From Lepisosteus oculatus (taxonomy: Eukaryota; Chordata; Actinopteri; Semionotiformes; Lepisosteidae): a stretch of DNA of 64,000 nt. The translations under genes and the position numbers were made by a program. Positions 47,701 to 62,700 of the stretch are shown here, piece by piece. The DNA is taken from positions 38,139,148-38,203,147 of the forward strand of contig NC_090706.1 in assembly GCF_040954835.1 (NCBI RefSeq), written 5' to 3'. The notes beneath the pieces are model-generated. The model saw nothing but the letters and a program-made list of their open reading frames with translations, did no database searches and was not told the origin of the DNA. The stretch's first letter is position 1. Every line of letters begins with the position of its first letter.

Positions 47701-50700
47701 TAAAAATAAAATTTAATCAACAAAGTCATGCTATTAAATGCAGTTTTAAAAATGTTAACATGCTTAAGAAAGGATGAATTATGTTACTGCACATATTCAA
47801 TTTCAGTTTGGAACAGTCAGTTAGTTAACATGATTAATTTATTAAAAGTTTTAAGTTTAAATATCGATGTTAAAATATGAAAATAATTTCATAATGATTT
47901 GTTATTAGTTCATAAATAAAGTATGTAATTATTTAGGACTGTAAAAAAATTATGTAATACATCCCTGAAAGAAAATATTTTCAGATCTGTTGTTCTGTAA
48001 ATTAAAAAAGAAATAATAGAAATTTTCATTTGAACCCTGCAAATGAAAAATGGGGGAAATAAGTGATTACAGCCACAGATTCTCAACTCAAGTGCTTCAG
48101 TGCCAGCTTACAAGTGCTGGAATATAATCACCAAAAAGTCTGTTTTTCACAGTGGGGTTCAAGCTACATGAGCAATGGGAGACTAAAATAGAACAGCTGC
48201 TAGCAGACTTTTCTTTGTGAAACGTACACATATGAGACTCGGTTCCTATTGGATTCAACAATGAAGGGCGTAGCCCATCTCCCAAAGGAAAACAGGTTCT
48301 GAGAGTTAAATAACATCTATCTCAGAGCCAGGCTCGAGTGCTGTAAACAGCACGATGCTTGTGATGTCTATGAGCAGTGCACACAGATGTCTGATGTCTG
48401 CTTTGACATTGCACATTAAAACAGCACAACATTGTTTCGTGTCCATTTATTGGAGCCAGAAGCATAAAAGCTCACTAGTCTTACACCACTCTTTGTGCAC
48501 TTTGGTGCTGCCACACAATTTTGCATCATGGTCATTTCTAATATAGCAGATAAGTGGTTATGTTCCATAGCCATACATAGTTGGCCAGTTCTCTATACAA
48601 TAAGGAAGTATGACTCTTATACATACTGCTACCTGTCAGAGCCCTAAGACCATTACAGTAACTTAATGTACTTTTTCTCTAGGAAGCCTAAACTTTCTTC
48701 CGCAAATTTCATCTTCACAAAAAACACTCTGCTGCTAAACAATTCTTTGTTCAAATTATAACATTCAGATAAAGGGACTCCTTTAATCCCTTAATCCATA
48801 GTAATAAATCTTTGTAGTGTATTTACTCTGTAGTGTACATTTTCCTTAACTTGTTGAGTTACTTTCAACTGGCTTGAGCATGGTACCAGCAATATCCAGC
48901 TCTGAAGTTTGATTCCAGATAAATCAGAATCCCACCCTGCACCTTAGTCACCGAATCTACAGTATAGCTGAATCTGCGATGCTGCTGTGACTTGACTGAG
49001 AGAGAGCCCATTAGTTAGGTGGGAGAGTTCCAGCATAGCCCCGATATTAATCATGAAACTCAAATTGTCCTTAGCTCCTCACATACTGCCCAAAATCAGT
49101 GAGAGACTGGAAAGTTGTCCCAGTGAAGTCAATCTAAAAGGATTACATTGGAAGGGCTTAGTTAAAGACCCTGGTGAATCATGCACCACACACGCTGAAA
49201 TCACTTCATTTTAAGGGATGAAAAATAAGTATGTAGGTTTTTAAAAAATACCACATGTGCTCAGCTTATTCAGTGGTAAGGGTCAGGAAACCTAAGGGTA
49301 ACAAAACTAGCATCACAGAGCTTAGTGTTAAGAGAGCCGGGATGCAGCTTACTTTAGGAATGTACCACTCTGGCACTGACTTTATCAAATCATAGGGCAG
49401 TGGGGAGGAAGATTTCTAACATTCCAAGAGTAAGCTTATTTCACCCCAGGTATTGTATTTTCATGAACTTTTAAATTCAAATGGAGAAATGTTTTTCCTG
49501 CTCACATGAACACTTACATTTTTTGCTCATGCCCACACTCCTGATGAAACACTGTTTCAAATATCCATCAGAATGTGCTCGGGAGATTGAGTGTAATGTT
49601 TTTTTTTGCCTCACAAAATAGCCAAACGCAGTCAATAAAATACCTTAGTCAATCTGCTACCTGATTGTTAATAAAAAGGATGGAGCATACAAAATTCACT
49701 CATTGTGTTCTGCAAAAAGAAAAGCAAGTTTCTTTTAAATCACTGATCACTTTTTGGATGCAGATGATGATAGTTATAGAGCAGGACAAAAAACAGACAG
49801 TTCTAGGTGTGGTTTTATTTCTCATCTGAAGACAGACAGAACATTTCTACCTCCAGTACATGATCTGCAGGGCTTTCAAACTTGGCCCACATTAGCCAAC
49901 AGAAATGAGGCATAAACTGCAAGCCAGCTAGTTATAGAACATAGATTTTAAAAGAGAACAAAACACTGTGCAAAGATTGATTGGAAAAGGTTTCTTCAGA
50001 CCGTGTAGAATGTCAGACCTCAAGCGTCTTCAGCTAGTTTTTCTACATTTCTTTCAACTGCTTTTTTTTTGTCACAGTGAACCAGTTGAATTAAAAGCCA
50101 CAAAACATGGTCAAAAAGGCCCAGGAGATGTTTATTTTAGAAATTATCTCAGATTCTTCAAACTCTTACTGTTTGCTCATATCACGTTTTTCATGTTTGG
50201 TTCCAAATATCTCACAGACCAGAGCCTGAGCAGTCATCATTCCTTTGGGTTTATCCTTTGTTATTGCATGTCTAACGGATTGGTTTCAAATGAGATTCCC
50301 ACACAGAGCAATGCCAGTCAAGCATTAATAATTCAATCACTTTCAATCGTATTTGTTTTACAAAGATTTTTGTCAGCTTTACCAAAAGCCAGGGGATTGT
50401 AGAGACAAGGGAACTCTGAAGGTGAAAGTAATTGCAAATGTTTTTTAAATTTAGTAGTATCCAAGAACTGGAATGGTATACAGCACAGAGGTTTCAAATA
50501 AACCTCTCTTCATATTCTCAGGCTCAATGATTCATCTTTGTATGGTGTGTCCCATTAGTACATTCTCAATTGATACGTATCCAACAAAAATATTGAAAAA
50601 GAAATGTGTTATGTTTGTGCAAACCACTTTGCGTCACACACATTAATTCTACTCCTAAATTCAAAACTGACAGGCCTGGCTAATCAATAATAGAAACTCA

Positions 50701-53700
50701 TAGCAGATGCATTCAATTAGGCATTTCTGCTCAGATTACTTCACAGAGGATTTCACATAATAGCTCTTACATTACTTTAATAAAATCCAGAGATTTCTCT
50801 TGATTTGGCTATTACAGACATCAATCAATCCGCTGTTGCTACTGCTATATCAGCACTCAACTTTCACCACACCATAATAAGAAATTCCACATTGTTATTG
50901 TTTTTTTCTAAAGAACATAATCCAATTCCCCAAATTTCCCCCATTCTGTGATGTAAAATTTCCTTCACTCCCTCAGTGAATCTTCTCTTTTTGGCATTTG
51001 TGTTTTGCATTTAGTTTGAGAAGAACATAATGTCTTCATAAAACAAATCCTTGTAGCTGTGTCGGGCTCTCTGACTAAGCAGTGGCAATTTGTAATCCAC
51101 ACATGTAAAGCAAAGTATTTATCCTTTTGTTTTTATCTCAGGCCACCAATCTGCCCATTTTCAAATATGTTAATGTATCCCAAGTGTACACAGCTCTTCA
51201 GGAGATGCATTGAAAAAAGGGTTATCATTATTGCCAGATACAGGGTAAGGACCAGAGATGGCACAAGGTTAAGGTTTGGAGTCAGGAGTAGAGATGGCAT
51301 TGTGTACAGAGACGTACAATTTAAATTCTCCATGAGCTTAAGATACTACTGCAGATTTTTCAAGTTGTGAAATCTAAAGCATAAGTTTGAATTGCACAGA
51401 TTGTTCTTTTTTTCACCTGCAATTTTCTGTCATACTGTTTTCTGCTTTATCCGTGGCCATATATTCTATATGTACAGTATGTTTAATGTGCTTCAACTTC
51501 CTGCTTCAACACTGTATGTTTTTTTCTGGGCTCCCTAACTGTAGAAAAACAAAAATGGTAGGTTTGTTAAAAACCCCTTCAACATTGACAAGAAAATACG
51601 GTGGGGGGTACATTACCCCAAAGCCCAGTGATTAAGACAAATAAAACCTGTGCAACACTGATGTGTACTTCTGTTTCAGTTATTTTTATTATATGACAAG
51701 TAGTTTGGAATCACCACATTTTTCATTGTAATTAACATTAATGTCCCATACCTGTTGGGAAGGACTAAAACACGTGGACTTGCTTATTTTTTACCCCCAC
51801 TTGAAGAATTATTCATTCATACATGCGGCAAAGTCCACAGTGCCTGACAGGAGAGTTACCACCATATTCAATGAGCAATTAGTTCACTAAGCAGTGCCTC
51901 TCTAATTGACTTTACTGCCAGAAAGCTCGACTGATTAATCCCATCCCAGTGTTTTGCCAGATGTGCACTGTTGCTTGGGAAATCAAATCCCTACCGGATA
52001 ATTATATGACATAAACTTAAACTTGCATTGTCTTGCATAGAACGTAACCTGCTCTCCAAGCAGATGTCCTTGAGCCAGGAGCCCCACCTTGGGCATTCTT
52101 TAAATACCTTAATACTGATCACCTGGTCAGAATATAGTATCTGAAGAGCAGGTAAAACAATTAATCCATCGTCATTAGTACTGTAATATAGGGCATTCGA
52201 TGTGTGCTGTTGAAGTTCAAGTACAAGGAGAGGGGGAAGCTGGGGAAATAAGTGAGTTTCTCCCCCGGGCTTGAAGGAGAAACGTTTCCCAAAGAAAGCT
52301 GTTTGTTTCCATGCGTTCGGGAAGGGTAGGAAATATAACGTTCCAGAAATAGAGGAGGTGCGAGCCATCTTGATGGGAATTTCCTTTCTCACTGTCCAAC
52401 AGTTGGCTGATGTTTATTTAAAAAGCCACAGGCGACTCAGACAGTCTGACAGCGACCCCTGAAAGCAGCTTTCTTCGACACAGTCTTATGCTCTACAGTA
52501 TCTTCAGAAAGCTACCACAGAGCCTTTGAAATAAGAGGTCTGAATTTCCCGCTGTGATTATAGCTATGACATGTTCAGTGGAAAGCTGTGTTCTTCTGCA
52601 CAGTCTTTGTTCCCAAATGTCTAACGGGGTGTCTTCTGTTGTTTCTCTCCATTGTTTCTTAAAAATGCTCAAAAACATTCATGTTTTTCAAGCAGCAGAA
52701 GGAATTTCAGCACTGCTGTGGTCTACAAGTTTCTACAGATTTTCTATTTGAAAAAGGCTGAATTGTTCAACTGTCCATATACTAATGTTGGACTTCAACT
52801 CTGGGAAAGAGACAGCAGTCAGGCAGAACAGAGACAGTCATAGACCTGCTGGTGCTACACGGGAAGAAAGGTAATGCCCCCCAAAATAATCAGCATCTGA
52901 TCGTACTGAAGAACAAGAGTCCAAGTCCTATTTGTTCTTAACAATTGGGTTCTGCTCAACTTTGACAACTTGGACATAGGTTGAAGAGGATGGACAGTAC
53001 AACAGACTGCTCCTGGAGGAGACCAGTTCTGGTCAATTAAAACCCACTGGAAAATCCAACACACCTGCAGATGTGATCAAATTGACCAAGGAATGTAGGA
53101 GGAGTGGATGGCAGCCTTTGAAGAAGGAGCTCTCACCTCTATATTCAGGGTTGTGGGACAAGTGTGTATCATCTGAATGAAAAACTACAAGTTTACATCC
53201 CCCAACAGGCTTCCATGTAATAATCATCTTCATGCTGAGGATACTGACAGAAATATATTCCCTGGACACCTGGATATCCAACTAGCTTCTGCATCAGAGA
53301 CATGGTCATTCACCTGTGCAACATCATGGCTGTGAGGAAGCAGGAGACATGACAATCCCTGTATATGCATACGACCTGTATTTGTGGTGCAGAGTGCTAA
53401 GTGCTGGACCCACTGCAACCAAGTTCTGCAGCTGCTCATATACTGTACCCACTGTGCCAGGTCATTCATCAGCTGTTTGTAGCTGGTTTCCACAATACAG
53501 TGATACTCTCTTCACGTACACCATTTTCAGGCTCTACTATAAGAGAGAACAAAGACCTTTGTCCCAATTGTCATCGTTCTGCTAGAATTTTCTCAACAAG
53601 ATTATTTGAAGTAGAAATCCAGATGCACGAGTTTCAAAGTCACTGTGATCTTAAAGCAGCCCAACTACAGTCTTCAGGAGAAAGCCTTCAAAATGTCAGG

Positions 53701-56700
53701 AATTGCCTCATCTTGCAGATGTACTATCTATTAGACTACATTCATATATAGTACCTTTTTCCAAAGCTCCTTTTTCAGAGCTCTCCCTGATGGCCATCAT
53801 TCAGCTAAAAGCATTCCTGAAGGAATGCAAAGTAGTCAATTTCTGAAAACACATACATATAGCAATTGCTCAAGAAAATTGTTGGAAATCTTTTCCACAT
53901 TAAGAGTCGGAGACAGTCAGCCATGTTTGGATTTTGGAGCTTCTTCCATTTCTGAGAATGGGAGCCCCCACATGCTACAATTCCTGGAAGAAAAAGAGAG
54001 CAAATGCAACTGGAGATCCCTGTGGAAGAGATGATGGGAGGCTCGCGTATCCCTGTGACTGGACAAGAAAAAGACGGAGGATCTCTTTGGATCGAACAGA
54101 GCTTGAGACAGACTATAAAATAAGGGGAAGGAGTGACAAGGAAGACTCTTTTGGGAAAGATGTTGTCCTTCAAAGTATCTGAGGTCTCCTTATCTCAAAC
54201 TGTGGAATATCCCTACCCAACGGACGACACCTTCTTCCTTGACACCTAGCCCACAGCAGATTTCTGTCACAGAGAACAGGAGAGCCTTCTTACACTGCAA
54301 TCACATTTGTGTACAGAAAACCACAGGGCTTATAGACGTGTGTGCAGCTTTGTGAATTAAGAATTCTTAATTGTTCATTTCTTGCTTGTGGTCATTTATA
54401 CAGTATGTGCAGTTTGCAGAACACTAAAATCAAGTAGGTAAAAAAGAAAAATCAAAGCCCAAGATTTATTGCTGAGATAATAGATATTACTGCATCACTG
54501 AGAACACTGTTTCTCAAAATCAGTGGCTGATGCTTAAAAAATGCTATGTTCCAAACTTGAGGTTTTTCCCTGATCAGTTGTCTCATTAATTTTACAATTT
54601 CCTGTGGTCTCGTAATAATCGAATACTGGAAATTGGTCTAATTTGTTGTTTGTCCTCAGCAAAACATTTTTCTGTTTCTAACAGTTACATGGTCTGTTGG
54701 TGCTTTGCTTCCGCCTTTAATGAGCTCCAGGTGTGATATCACTTGCAGTGATATTTTTATAAAGATTTAAGCGTGTGACTTTATTGTACCCACAGGGGTT
54801 TTTAAGTGTAGGTAATGAAACTGTGACTTAGCGTTGATGTGAACACAACTCAGTGTGACAGTAATTACGGAGATTAATAATGAAGTCTTAATGGCTAGGC
54901 TGATGTGAATATGTTCCCATAGCTTTAAATCCATCAACTAATGCAAGCACCAAAGCCTTTGATTTATCAAGGAGCCTTCAGCGAGTGGAAATTTGCACCA
55001 TATTGCCTGAATGGGCAAAGCAAATACTTGATTAGAAACATTTTGATACAAACAGCTTGTGTGTTGCATTCTGAACTCTGAAAGAGTGCTGAAGGTCAGA
55101 GTCTGCATTAAATGGCTTGATTACCTCACTACAAACGAATTACTCTAATTACATTTTGACTTGAATACTATAAAAACTCTTACCCTAAACCTTGCTTTCA
55201 TGTGGATTGGGATTTGTTTTACCTCAATCAAATGGAAATGTTCAAAACGCCTCCATATTCCTTGACAATTCTGACTCTAACACTAGCTTGTAGGGTAGTG
55301 AAGGATTCTCGTCTCATCTCATTTTAGGCAGGTTTTGCTATATTTAATCAATTTAAAATGCTTCTAGACCCATAGTTCGTCAAAGTTACTTGGAGATGCA
55401 ATCATCTCAAACAGCACAGGTTATGGGAGCCCATTGAAAGGTGCAACTGGTTGGAGTGAATAAGAAGGAAAAGGTTTGATTCTTGAAAAGCTTGCTTTCT
55501 CATGCAGTGAGAAACTATCTGGGTCAGGAGGAGACACGACAGGAGACAAACATTCTACTGCAGAGCAAGACTGTCACGCAGGACAGCTAGTCAAACTGGC
55601 TGACTGACTGATGAGGAGAAATAATGACTATCTCTTCCTTTCTCCTCAAGGTCAAGTGACTGGATATTCTATGACTCCACCTACCATTGACAGCCTAAAA
55701 GAAGACCTTGTTATCGACGCCAATGACACATTGACCATTACATGCAGGTAAATGATTTCCTATCTGAATGCCTTGTTTATACAAGATATGAAATGCAGGG
55801 GGAAACTATGTGGCTGGGCAATTTTTGATTTGACAAGTCTCCAAGTTCACTTATGCATATAGCGCTGCATTCTTTTTTGCATTATTGTAACATGTTTTTA
55901 AAGATTCTGATCAATGTGAATTCAGGATTGCTAAATAACCAGTTTGGTTTATTCTCACTCAAACTAAGCTGTATTAATATGATTCAAAATCTTTATCATA
56001 GAAGAAAACACTTGTGGAGGTTTTGTTGAGGCCCATACATTATACATATATAGTAACTCCCCATTGTCAAAAACATTTGCACAGCAATGTGTTCGTAGTG
56101 TAACATCTCCCACTGACAATGTGCCAACCAACAGCGACCATAGTGAGAGATGTGCCACTTCTCCAGCTGGCACCGAATCTCCAGCAAGGCCCTGTGGAGT
56201 TCACAGTGTGTGAAATTGCAAGTGGCACTACCTGCCCGGTGTGGGTGTGAAAGGAGCATGTCTGCAGGTTCTCGCTTCCTGTGGAACTACAGGAATTGTT
56301 GCTGTAAACCTAACTCATAAACAACTGGCCATCCCCCAATGGGAGAGTAACAAAATAAAAACAAAATGACTTGCACTTCCAAATTCAATATTGTATCAAT
56401 GTCAAATAAGTGTAGTTTAGCAGACATCCTCTATTACAGAAAGAGCAGAATCTGGTCGACGTTTCTTGCTATGGAGACTTCAATATGGATATCATTTATT
56501 TGTTTCATTTCAAAATGTTGAATGGCCTTTATGTGCATAGAGAAAATATGTCCTGGTACAGGAGTTTCACAAAATGCAATTTCTTTATTATGCACACACA
56601 ATAAATCCACATTTGTGTATTAAACCTTCGAAACATCACCAATCCCCTTATTACTCTTACCCTAAGTAGATTATGCTGCTTTTTCATTTTGAATATAGTA

Positions 56701-59700
56701 CCAAATATTAGCTAGTACCAGATATTCACTCATAGACAGCGTGTTCAGGCCTCCCTATTCAGCCATTGTTTTTAATTAAGGGGAAGCAAAATAAAAATGG
56801 AGACAAGGAGATGCAAAACCAGAAAACTGATCTTTCAGAAGGAGTGTGTGTATTCAGGCTAACATCCCTAAATTTCTGAGATATTTTTTAAAGGATACTT
56901 ATATTCCAAAGCCATGTTGATCACTACATCTTGGGCACTAGGGGTGAAGTGTTTCATAACACGTGTTTTATGAAAATGAAGTATTACCAGCTTAATTTGT
57001 CTCAGATTGCAGAAACCTCCCTTCTGTTGTCCCTCTTGCCAAGAATCCTGAAGCCAATCTGTCTTTTGCAGTAGCGGCAATATGCTTTTTGGAAGAGTAA
57101 TAATATTCTTGGCAGTTCTACTTTGGAGTTGTTCATAAAACAAAATGTTTTGTATTTAAATATGTTTCATATTTAGGGTAGCTTTGAAGGTCAATACTTT
57201 ATTTCAGAGGACGGTTCTTGTGTTCCCAGCAAACTGCATTGGGTAGAATTGATTTGTAAAACTCAAACAGTGCTTACACATGTCTGATCAGTTTTGACAA
57301 TAGCCAACTCAGTTGCTATTTGGAAGATTTAGAATGTGATCTACTACAGTATAAAATGCTATTGTATTGTATTGCATTGCTAGTGTACAGTATATTTGCA
57401 GGTGACACTGACCCTTCTTCTATCACTGTCCAGGGGACAGCACACTCTGGACTGGGCCTGGCCTGAGAAGAGCCTCAGAAAACAGGAAGTGAAAGATCGC
57501 CAGGACCAGCTATATCCCACTGTGCTTCCAGGTCACCGAGCAGTCTGGGTCAAGGAGTGCCAGGGGGAGCCTGGAAAACCGTACTGCAAAACGCTCGTGC
57601 TGACCAGAGCCTGCGGCAATGATACCGGCTACTACCGCTGTTTCTATAAGGACGTTAAGGCCGCCATCGATGGTGCCACTGCAGCCAGCATTTACGCATT
57701 TGTTAAAGGTCAGTCTCTGCCATACAAGGCCAGGCGCAAGATATAAGGGGTAGATTGATCAAATGTGCAATACGTGCAAAACTCTGTTTTACACCACAAT
57801 TCTGCCCCACAAAACACATCAGAGCAGTTAATGGAGTGGGTTTTAAATTTTCCTGTTGTATGATAGTTTTAAAATTCGAATTATTTGGAAGTACAAATTT
57901 TGCACTGGAACAAAGACTTTTCTAAGTCGTCTTGGATATTGTGACAATGTTACAATTCCTCACTACTAGTGACAGAACTTTGTAACTCAAACCTCTGATC
58001 CTGTAAGTTCACTTATTGCAGGAACGTGACACACAATCAATTACTAAGCCTTGATTCTGCTGTGAAGAATCTCAGAATCACATAGCTCTGATTTGTTAAA
58101 CTAGTTTTACATTTTACAAAAGCAGAACAAAATAACACAACAGTATAACATGACAGCTCTCCTTCTCCAGTCATTTCATTAGAAAAACGGATTATTTCCA
58201 TTTTACACTTGGTCTTGTAGTGTAGTGCTTTCAGTCACTTTACTGTATTGTGGGTGCTGGCCAAGAGTTCACAAATACGAATGTCATGTTCAAAGAAGAA
58301 AAAAATTAATAACAAAGAAAATCCCTTTCTGTTTCTATTCATTCACGGCAATTAAAAATAATATAGCCCATTGCACCCTGTTGCTAAGAAGATTGAATAA
58401 CCTACAACAGGAAGACAATGTATAAGATATTAATTTAATAGTACATTCAAGCATGGTGCAGAATTTCTCAGGCTCTTCTGTTATGGTTTCATGCCATGAC
58501 TAAAGCAGTTGTGTTTCGTCTGTTAGCTTTCTGAAGTTCGTTCTTCTACTGGCATCTCATGCAAGTGACATTTCTCACCTCTAGTCTTAGCCTTCCTTAT
58601 TTAAAACCACCAAATAAAGCGATTAGAGGAATGCACTTCCAGGAATGAAATGGTGGAAGAGTTCTGCAGAACCTGGGGTTGAAGAGATTGTGAGAAAGCG
58701 TACCACAGCCCAGGGGAGATAGGATCACATCTCACCTCGAAAGTTGCATTACTGTTTCGTCCAAAGTTAACAAAACTCTATACTGAAACTAATTCAATTT
58801 ATTAGTGTCAACGCTAACATTTCAGATCCGGCACAGCAGTCCCATTACCTCATCTGAACTAAGCAGGCCCCCAGAACAATCTGAAGCCCATAGTATTCCA
58901 GACACTTTCTACAGACAGCCAGTGAAGATGTTGAGAGCAGTTACCAGTTGACACATAATTTCTGTCGTAAATCATACATTAGGGCTATGCGTCTATTTTT
59001 CCTTCCAGTTCAATCAACGCACTGATTTAGATTTAAAAAAGAAACAACATGTCAAATTTGGAAAGAAAGGCATTTTAAAGCATTCAATGTTTCTGAGTCA
59101 ACACTTGGTGTGTTGTCATTCTGCACTGCTCTATGATTCATTTTAGAAACCTTTTTTACAGTGTGTAGGGGTAAGGTTAGCAAACACAATTAAAGCATGA
59201 TAATATCAAGTCAAAACTCAGATTATGGCATGGTAAAGCAACCTAAATAAAAGGGAATGTTTCCTTATTCAAGCAAACGCCTTGAAGCATGGTTGCATCA
59301 CAGATTAGTGCTTTACAGTTATATTTGCTTAGAACAGCATTGATTTGGATAAAGAAGACCATTCCGAGTTCCTAAATTTTTAAACCTTTTATAGGAATTG
59401 AACACTGGGCCCCTGTGCTGTGAGGCAGCAATATCACCATGCCACCCATAAATATAATACATGTTGAAGATAAAAATATCCAACAGAGCTAAGATGAGGG
59501 CACCACTGTTTTGCTTTGGGTACTGTAGGTTGCATTAAATTCCATTATGTGTGCCATGGGATTCTACAAAGGATGGACCGAACTGTGAAAGAGCAGGGAT
59601 CTCTCTCTGTGGTCAAGAGGCTGACCTTTGGGACTGAAAACATCTGCATTTGAGGTTTCAATTAGCAATGTGCCAGAGGGCTGCAGCTTCTGAATGACAG

Positions 59701-62700
59701 CCACCACTCTCTGAGTCCAGAGCACACTGCACAGCAGTCCACTTTCTTGTTTTCACAGGCATCCCAGTAAAAGTATGCAAAGGAAAAGCTAATATTTTCC
59801 TTTTGGCAGTTTAGCTTTTTTTTTTTACTGCACGTCTTTATTTATTTTTGGTTTGTTTGTAAAATATTTGTATAGGCCATTACAATGAATTTCTTTTTTT
59901 AATCAGACAGAATACAGAAAAACACACTTGATCATTACCCTGACGTACCACAAAAATCTATTTTGTTGACAGGCGAGAATGATTTGCTTATCATTTATTT
60001 GATTTTTACTAACACATTTTCATTAACACATTCACTTTACTTTCAGCACAAGCATATAGCAATTAAAAAACCCACTGCAAAATCAAAACTAAAGACAAGA
60101 TTTCCTCTGTCTTTTATTTGGATTTTATTTAAAAAATGTCCCTATGCACTACAAAGGAGATAACTATTCACAGATTACTAGGATTCTAGGAATTAAAGCC
60201 ATGTTTTGCACCATCCATTACCAGAAAGCCCCTTCTTCCTGGAGAGGGTCTTAGTGTCTTGGGCTAATGGCCTTTAAACAACAATGCCTGCTGTGCTGCA
60301 GATCAAACTACGACTGAGCATGGCTGCTCTCTCTGATGTGCTAATTTGCAACGACATCACCTGGAGTTTGGGGCCAGTTACCACTATGCATCTTATGGAG
60401 GTCAAATACATTTTCACTTAGCCCCTGGAGTGGCTCAGAACCTCTAAGGCCAGCTCAGGTCACGCACTGTCAGTGGGACAGAAACTCAATATTTGGTTTT
60501 CAGGAAAACAGAAAGCGTGCTTCTGTTTGTGGGGTTTTACAATGTTCTTTAATACTCAGCGCCAGAGCATCTCCTCTTCCATCTTGCACAGTCCTGAGGT
60601 ATAGTCTCTTTCAAAGAGCTTGCTTCTTAATGCAAAAAGGGGTATGAGTTCATAGTAATTAAAGGTATTAGGTGCCAAAGAGTTCACCTTTACTTCTTTA
60701 TTTCTGCTGGTTTCCTTTCGTCCTCAAAATAATGAAAAAACGTGATGTTGATTATGCGAGCTCACTTCAGATTATTTTCAGATGGATGGAAAAATGTGCT
60801 GGTTCCTGCGAACACACACCAGACGGAACTGGCCAAATTAAATTCAATTCAACTTTGTCATTAAACTTACACGGGTGCATAGTATAATGAAAAGTGTTTC
60901 TCATTAGTCACTCAGGTGCAGTATATAAATAGGACAGAAGATAAGACAATAGACAGTAACACAATAGCAATAACAGAAACATGTAATAACATAACATGAA
61001 TAACATGTAATCACGTAATTACATGTTTGTGATAAACACTGCAATAGCAGATATTCCGAGGGATGTGACTGAGGTGACAATTGTGTCTGTTTTGCTGGTT
61101 TCACTTTGTTTTGAGCAACAGTACATCCAGGGAAATTACGGTTTTAGTCTTTTTCTGCATTCAGCACACCTAGTCTCACTGTCCGTGTTGACTGTTACCA
61201 TGTGCCTGCTGGGGTCATTATGACCACTGTCTCTCTTTGCTGCGAGACCCCTCTTTATTAAGCTTGCTGTTCACGGTTCACATTGAGTTCAGACAGCAGC
61301 AAAGCTCTAATTCGGACCCCAAAGCCTTTTTTGCCTGTGGGTGAGGTCAGCAAGCGGAGACATTAAGTAGGAGACTGGTTCTATGAAATCTGTCCCCCAC
61401 TAATTTCCCCTGACAAGGTGCCAAAACAGTTTCCACAGATCTTACCAGGGGGGTGATAAGAAACAGCTGAAATCACAACTGTAAAAGAAGGATGAACGTA
61501 TCTGCAATGCCCAGCAACTTGATCGGATGGGATCACATGTGGTTTTAGTTAGGAGGCCTGACTTATCTTAGGGAACCCCTTTCAAAGTTGGCTGTTTTAC
61601 CATATAAAGTATGACTGAACCAGCCACTTAGGAGTCACCTTAGTTTGGAATCAACTTCCAGCTTTCCCTTGACCTTCTACTGGATAAAGTGGATAGAGAA
61701 ATTGATAAATATTATCTGTTCTGTACCAGATATCACTTATGGTATCATTCCTGCATTTCCAAACAGTCTGCTGGTGTGACCGGCTGGGACCGTCTATCAA
61801 GTGTGCGTTTGCCCAGAGAAATCTGAGTCCACCCCAGGTCAGAGAGTGTCTATTCTTTTCTTCTCGCTCGCAGATGAGACCCAGCCCTTCGTTAAAGGAA
61901 ACAGCGATGCAGTCGAAGCTGTTTTCATCTCCTCGTTGTCGACTCATGTCGAGGTACCGTGCCGGGTGACAGTGCCGGACGTGGAAGTCAAAGTTGGTCT
62001 GGTGAGTACCCCTCGTCGCATTACAAGTGCTCTGCCAGCAACCCCCCAGCCTGAAAAATAAAATAAGATGAAAATCATCACTTATTGTCTGTTTTCCCTC
62101 CACATTATCCATTTAAAGCAGAATTCTGAATGATATATTAAAATTCATATTTCTCATGAGCACACTACTGAAAACTTGAACTTGATTGTAGCACTTTTTC
62201 AACAACATGCCCTGTAATTGCAATAATACCTGAGTTTGTTTGTGAACTGACTTGCAGTAACTGTTGTTTCCTTTATGCACCTTGTACTTTGGGACGTTTC
62301 TGTATTGCTGTTCATCGCCATGGCCGCTGCTCACAGCGTGTCCTTTCAGTTTGACGCAGGGGTAGGTGTCCCTCTGGACGAGAAGCAGCTGATCTGGAAC
62401 AACAAGAAAGGCATGTCCATCCCCACCCAGCTAATTGTCACAAGGACCACGCTCCTCGGCCTTTACTGCCAAACCTTACTCAACAACGTGGAATACAGGT
62501 CCCCTGTCTTCCTCACGCACTTTACAGGTACCAAGACCTTCCTCTCACTCCCCACACCGAAATGGCAATGGTAAAAAACCACAATGGCACAATAACTACC
62601 TCAGCTGCCTCTACTGAACTGCAGAGCTTAGGTTTCTTCTTACAAAAAGATGCAAGAAAAAAGATCAGACATAAATACATTGTCTTCTGATACAGTTCTT

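Larger units (their letters stand above)
57709..61873. other. flt4 intron 3
   Basis: 4165 nt. It contains two repeat fragments annotated separately (59395-59450 and 60834-61010). No extra exon is needed, because exons 3 and 4 join in phase. Confidence 0.6.
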
